Shown piece after piece: positions 51,325 through 53,256 of a stretch of DNA of 53,256 nt. The DNA comes from Nitrospirae bacterium GWC2_57_13 (GTDB lineage Bacteria > Nitrospirota > UBA9217): contig MHDZ01000043.1 in the NCBI GenBank assembly GCA_001805055.1, positions 1-53,256 on the forward strand, read 5' to 3'. The position numbers were made by a program, and so were the translations under genes. The notes beneath the pieces are model-generated. The model did no database searches and was not told where the DNA came from. It saw only the letters and a list, made by a program, of their open reading frames with translations. Every line of letters starts with the position of its first letter. Position 1 is the first letter of the stretch.

Positions 51325-51764
51325 TAGTTGCTGACCCATACAAGTGTGATTTCGCAGGGGTGGCCTTCGGCCGCCCCTGTAAATAGAAATTGAGCAACTA
51401 TAAAAAGTTTTCACCGATTATTTTCTAAGCAATTTTTCATTTCTGATTTAAGGCAATTCTCGTTCACATCGAACAAACGCGGTTAATTACGCGCCTCTGT
51501 AAATTCAACGTTTAATTAAAAACAGTCAATACAACAAGGCATTAGTCTGGCAATAGGACTCTTTTGGTATGGCTTTTGTTTTTTTATGTGCTGGCACTTC
51601 TTAGAACCGACTAAGGGTTGTAGTTGCAAAATTTCTCAACTCCCTAATTTTAACTATATTTTGCTGTTCAAGCTTTTTTATGCTGCATCCCGCAATCGCC
51701 ATGCAATAAAGCCGTGATATAAGAAAACCAGTTTTTATCCTGTAATCTAAAAAAGGAGAAAAAA
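51325..51764. other. 440-bp AT-rich intergenic region
   Basis: Contains a 10-bp hairpin (51357-51379), long AT-rich stretches, and a weak sigma-54-like GG/GC pair at 51538/51550 (GGCAT-TAGTC-TGGCA, one T replaced by G). AAAAGGAG before 51765 is the ribosome site. Base composition drops here and stays low in the next gene. No other gene is seen. Confidence 0.5.
51357..51379. repeat. hairpin AGGGGTGGCC/GGCCGCCCCT
   Basis: Ten paired positions (one T-G) around TTC, 30 bp after the FadL-like stop codon. It resembles the GTAGGGGCG-type palindromes of the 8-13 kb region and may be a diverged relative. Confidence 0.5.
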
Positions 51765-53256
51765 ATGAGTACAAAACCGGCTGTAGCAAATGAAATGAAA
51801 AAAATGTCTTCTTTTTTTGTTAATAGCTTTTCTCTTCTGATGAAGTCTGTCTTACTTCTTCTGCTCTTCGGTTTAAATAATTATGCATTGTCTGGTGATG
51901 GAACACCTGCAACTGGCGCTACGGCGTTGCCTGATCTGTTCACCGGTACAATGAGCTACTCGATTCCAATCGAAGTGCCTGCTGGCCGAAACGGAATGCA
52001 GCCGAACCTTGCGCTTACTTATCGTAGCGGCAATGACAGCGGCTGGATCGGCGTAGGGTGGGAGCTCGAAGTGGGCTCGATTGAGCGCAGCACAAAATTC
52101 GGGATCAACTATAGCGGCGATAATTATGTGTTGCGTATTTCCGGAGCCGCAATGAAGCTTATGAACATTGGCAATGACGAGTACCGGGCGGAAGTAGAAG
52201 GTGATTTTTATAGAATAAGAAAGGTGCCAGCAGTGAATGGGCCATTCGCCTGGGAAGTGACGGACAAAAGCGGTACGCGATATCTGTTCGGCGAGAGCTA
52301 TGAGAATAGACAGGATGATCCGAACAATCAAGAGCGTGTTTTCAAGTGGTGTCTGAGTCTAGTGCAGGATACGAATGGCAATTATATGACCTACTCGTAC
52401 ATCAAAGACCAAGGTGAAATATATCTTGATCAAGTTAACTATGCAGGGCATGATCTACATACGCCGACAAATTATGTGAAGTTCTATCGTGAATCCCGCA
52501 CCGACGCGCCGAAAATGAATACTACAAACTTCGATGTTAAGACTGCATACCGACTTAAGTCAATCGATGTAGTAGCCACTGTAGCCAGCAACCCAAGCAG
52601 AGTGCGGGCATATAATCTGGTATATGACACAGATTCAAGTACAACCGGTGACCAATACAGTATCAGCACCGGCCGTTCGATTCTAACAAGTGTTCAGCAG
52701 TTCGGTAAGGATTCAACATTGGATGCGAGCGGGACGATAACGGGAGGGACAGCACTGCCAGCACTTAAACTTACGACCCCTGCAGATACGAATAGCTTTG
52801 CAGAAAATACTTGGACGACCACCGCTTCCAATTGGGGTCCGGCTAATCTAACATGGACTGGAGACTTTGATGGTGATGGTAAAACAGACATAGCGACAGC
52901 GAAGGCGACTTTAAATAGTCCAGTTTGGGTGAAGAGATCTACGGGTTCTTCCTTCGTCGAGGAAGTTTGGCTATCTACAGCCACTAATTACTATATATCT
53001 TGGTATCGGACATGGGTTGGAGATGTCAATGGCGACGGGAAGAGTGACATTATAAGTTTTCATGTTGTAGGACCACTGTGGGGGGCATATACCACCTTTG
53101 TCAAAGTATTGCGTTCTACTGGTACCTCCTTTGTTGAAGAAGAATGGTGGCGATTGCAGTGGAGTGGTAACGAGGCAACTGATTATATATGGGCTGGTGA
53201 TTTTAATGGTGATGGCAAGACTGATATTGCTAAGGCATCGGGGGGAACCATTTGGG
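51765..53256 (+). CDS. SpvB/Rhs-like secreted protein with VCBS repeats, cut by the window end
   Basis: An open frame of 497 codons runs off the right edge. The start at ATG 51765 has AAAAGGAG 7 bases upstream. An N-terminal hydrophobic stretch (about 15-43) is a signal sequence. Residues 46-200 (GTPATGATALPDLFTGTMSYS, PNLALTYRSGNDSGWIGVGWELE) match the SpvB/TcdB N-terminal domain of toxin-complex and Rhs/YD-repeat proteins. FG-GAP/VCBS calcium-binding units follow: GDFDGDGKTDIA (about 366), GDVNGDGKSDII (about 419) and GDFNGDGKTDIA (about 478). Codon use is markedly AT-richer than the rest of the window, pointing to transfer. YD repeats and a toxic C-terminus are probably beyond the edge. 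Confidence 0.85.
   Translation, partial: MSTKPAVANEMKKMSSFFVNSFSLLMKSVLLLLLFGLNNYALSGDGTPATGATALPDLFTGTMSYSIPIEVPAGRNGMQPNLALTYRSGNDSGWIGVGWELEVGSIERSTKFGINYSGDNYVLRISGAAMKLMNIGNDEYRAEVEGDFYRIRKVPAVNGPFAWEVTDKSGTRYLFGESYENRQDDPNNQERVFKWCLSLVQDTNGNYMTYSYIKDQGEIYLDQVNYAGHDLHTPTNYVKFYRESRTDAPKMNTTNFDVKTAYRLKSIDVVATVASNPSRVRAYNLVYDTDSSTTGDQYSISTGRSILTSVQQFGKDSTLDASGTITGGTALPALKLTTPADTNSFAENTWTTTASNWGPANLTWTGDFDGDGKTDIATAKATLNSPVWVKRSTGSSFVEEVWLSTATNYYISWYRTWVGDVNGDGKSDIISFHVVGPLWGAYTTFVKVLRSTGTSFVEEEWWRLQWSGNEATDYIWAGDFNGDGKTDIAKASGGTIW

Noticed and set aside
51538-51551. Sigma-54 promoter for the SpvB-like gene
   Set aside because: GG/GC spacing is right, but the -12 element reads TGGC and the start codon is over 200 bp away in AT-rich sequence. 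Kept only as a remark in the region description.
1-53256. tRNA or rRNA genes
   Set aside because: No cloverleaf-like or rRNA-like sequence was noticed by eye on either strand. A tRNA scan could not be run, so small RNA genes may be missed.

Overview
The window looks like a stretch of chromosome from an anaerobic or microaerophilic, redox-active Gram-negative bacterium, most likely Desulfobacterota (Geobacter-like) or Nitrospirota. The reasons are an outer envelope (two FadL-type porins, DUF1302/DUF1329 proteins, an RND exporter), multiheme c-type cytochrome motifs, CxxCH-containing sensor proteins, many two-component proteins, and the gene order yicC-remA-gmk-rpoZ-coaBC and aroQ-pepP-efp-accB-accC. 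This assignment is inference from gene content and order; no marker phylogeny could be run. Most genes are GC-rich with GC-rich third codon positions. The last gene (from 51765) is clearly more AT-rich and is probably acquired. No rRNA, tRNA or CRISPR array was seen.

Layout. 0-8.4 kb: nucleoside transporter, an eight-haem-motif lipoprotein cytochrome, a MATE exporter, a small Sm-like protein, and a haem-motif histidine kinase paired with an NtrC-type sigma-54 activator. 8.5-17 kb: an outer-envelope block made of FadL porin, DUF1302, DUF1329, YCF48-like lipoprotein and RND/MMPL exporter. Almost every gap in this block holds REP-like palindromes. 17-21.3 kb: a minus-strand signalling cluster (receiver domain, tail-anchored TPR protein, methyltransferase, membrane histidine kinase). 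21.6-24.8 kb: TldD and a haem-motif diguanylate cyclase. 24.9-26.7 kb: a MogA/MoaB-type protein and two small membrane proteins. 26.8-40.9 kb: a long plus-strand housekeeping run (ROK kinase, LepA, LepB, YicC, RemA-like, Gmk, RpoZ, CoaBC, TPR protein, Roadblock/LC7, AroQ, PepP, EF-P, AccB, AccC, ThiE). 41.3-45.1 kb: a two-gene remnant of a branched-chain amino acid ABC transporter, QueD and TldE/PmbA. 45.2-47.5 kb: HflX and a histone-tail/translation-factor-like fusion. 47.8-51.3 kb: an ANTAR response regulator, a structured leader, three small unknown genes and a second FadL porin. 51.8 kb to the end: the start of a large SpvB/VCBS-type secreted protein cut by the window edge.

The most interesting region is 47.8-49.1 kb. 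Directly downstream of an ANTAR-domain response regulator there is a near-consensus sigma-54 promoter (GG/GC elements at 48503/48515). It is followed by two tandem hairpins with matching six-base loops (CACGAT and CAGGAA). The second hairpin shares its 3' arm with the 5' arm of a strong intrinsic terminator. That is the architecture of ANTAR-controlled transcription antitermination, here placed in front of a small Cys-rich protein of unknown function.

A second theme is redox sensing: two membrane sensors of different output (histidine kinase and diguanylate cyclase) each carry one periplasmic CxxCH motif. A third is the set of dispersed palindromic repeat families that mark intergenic gaps across the window.
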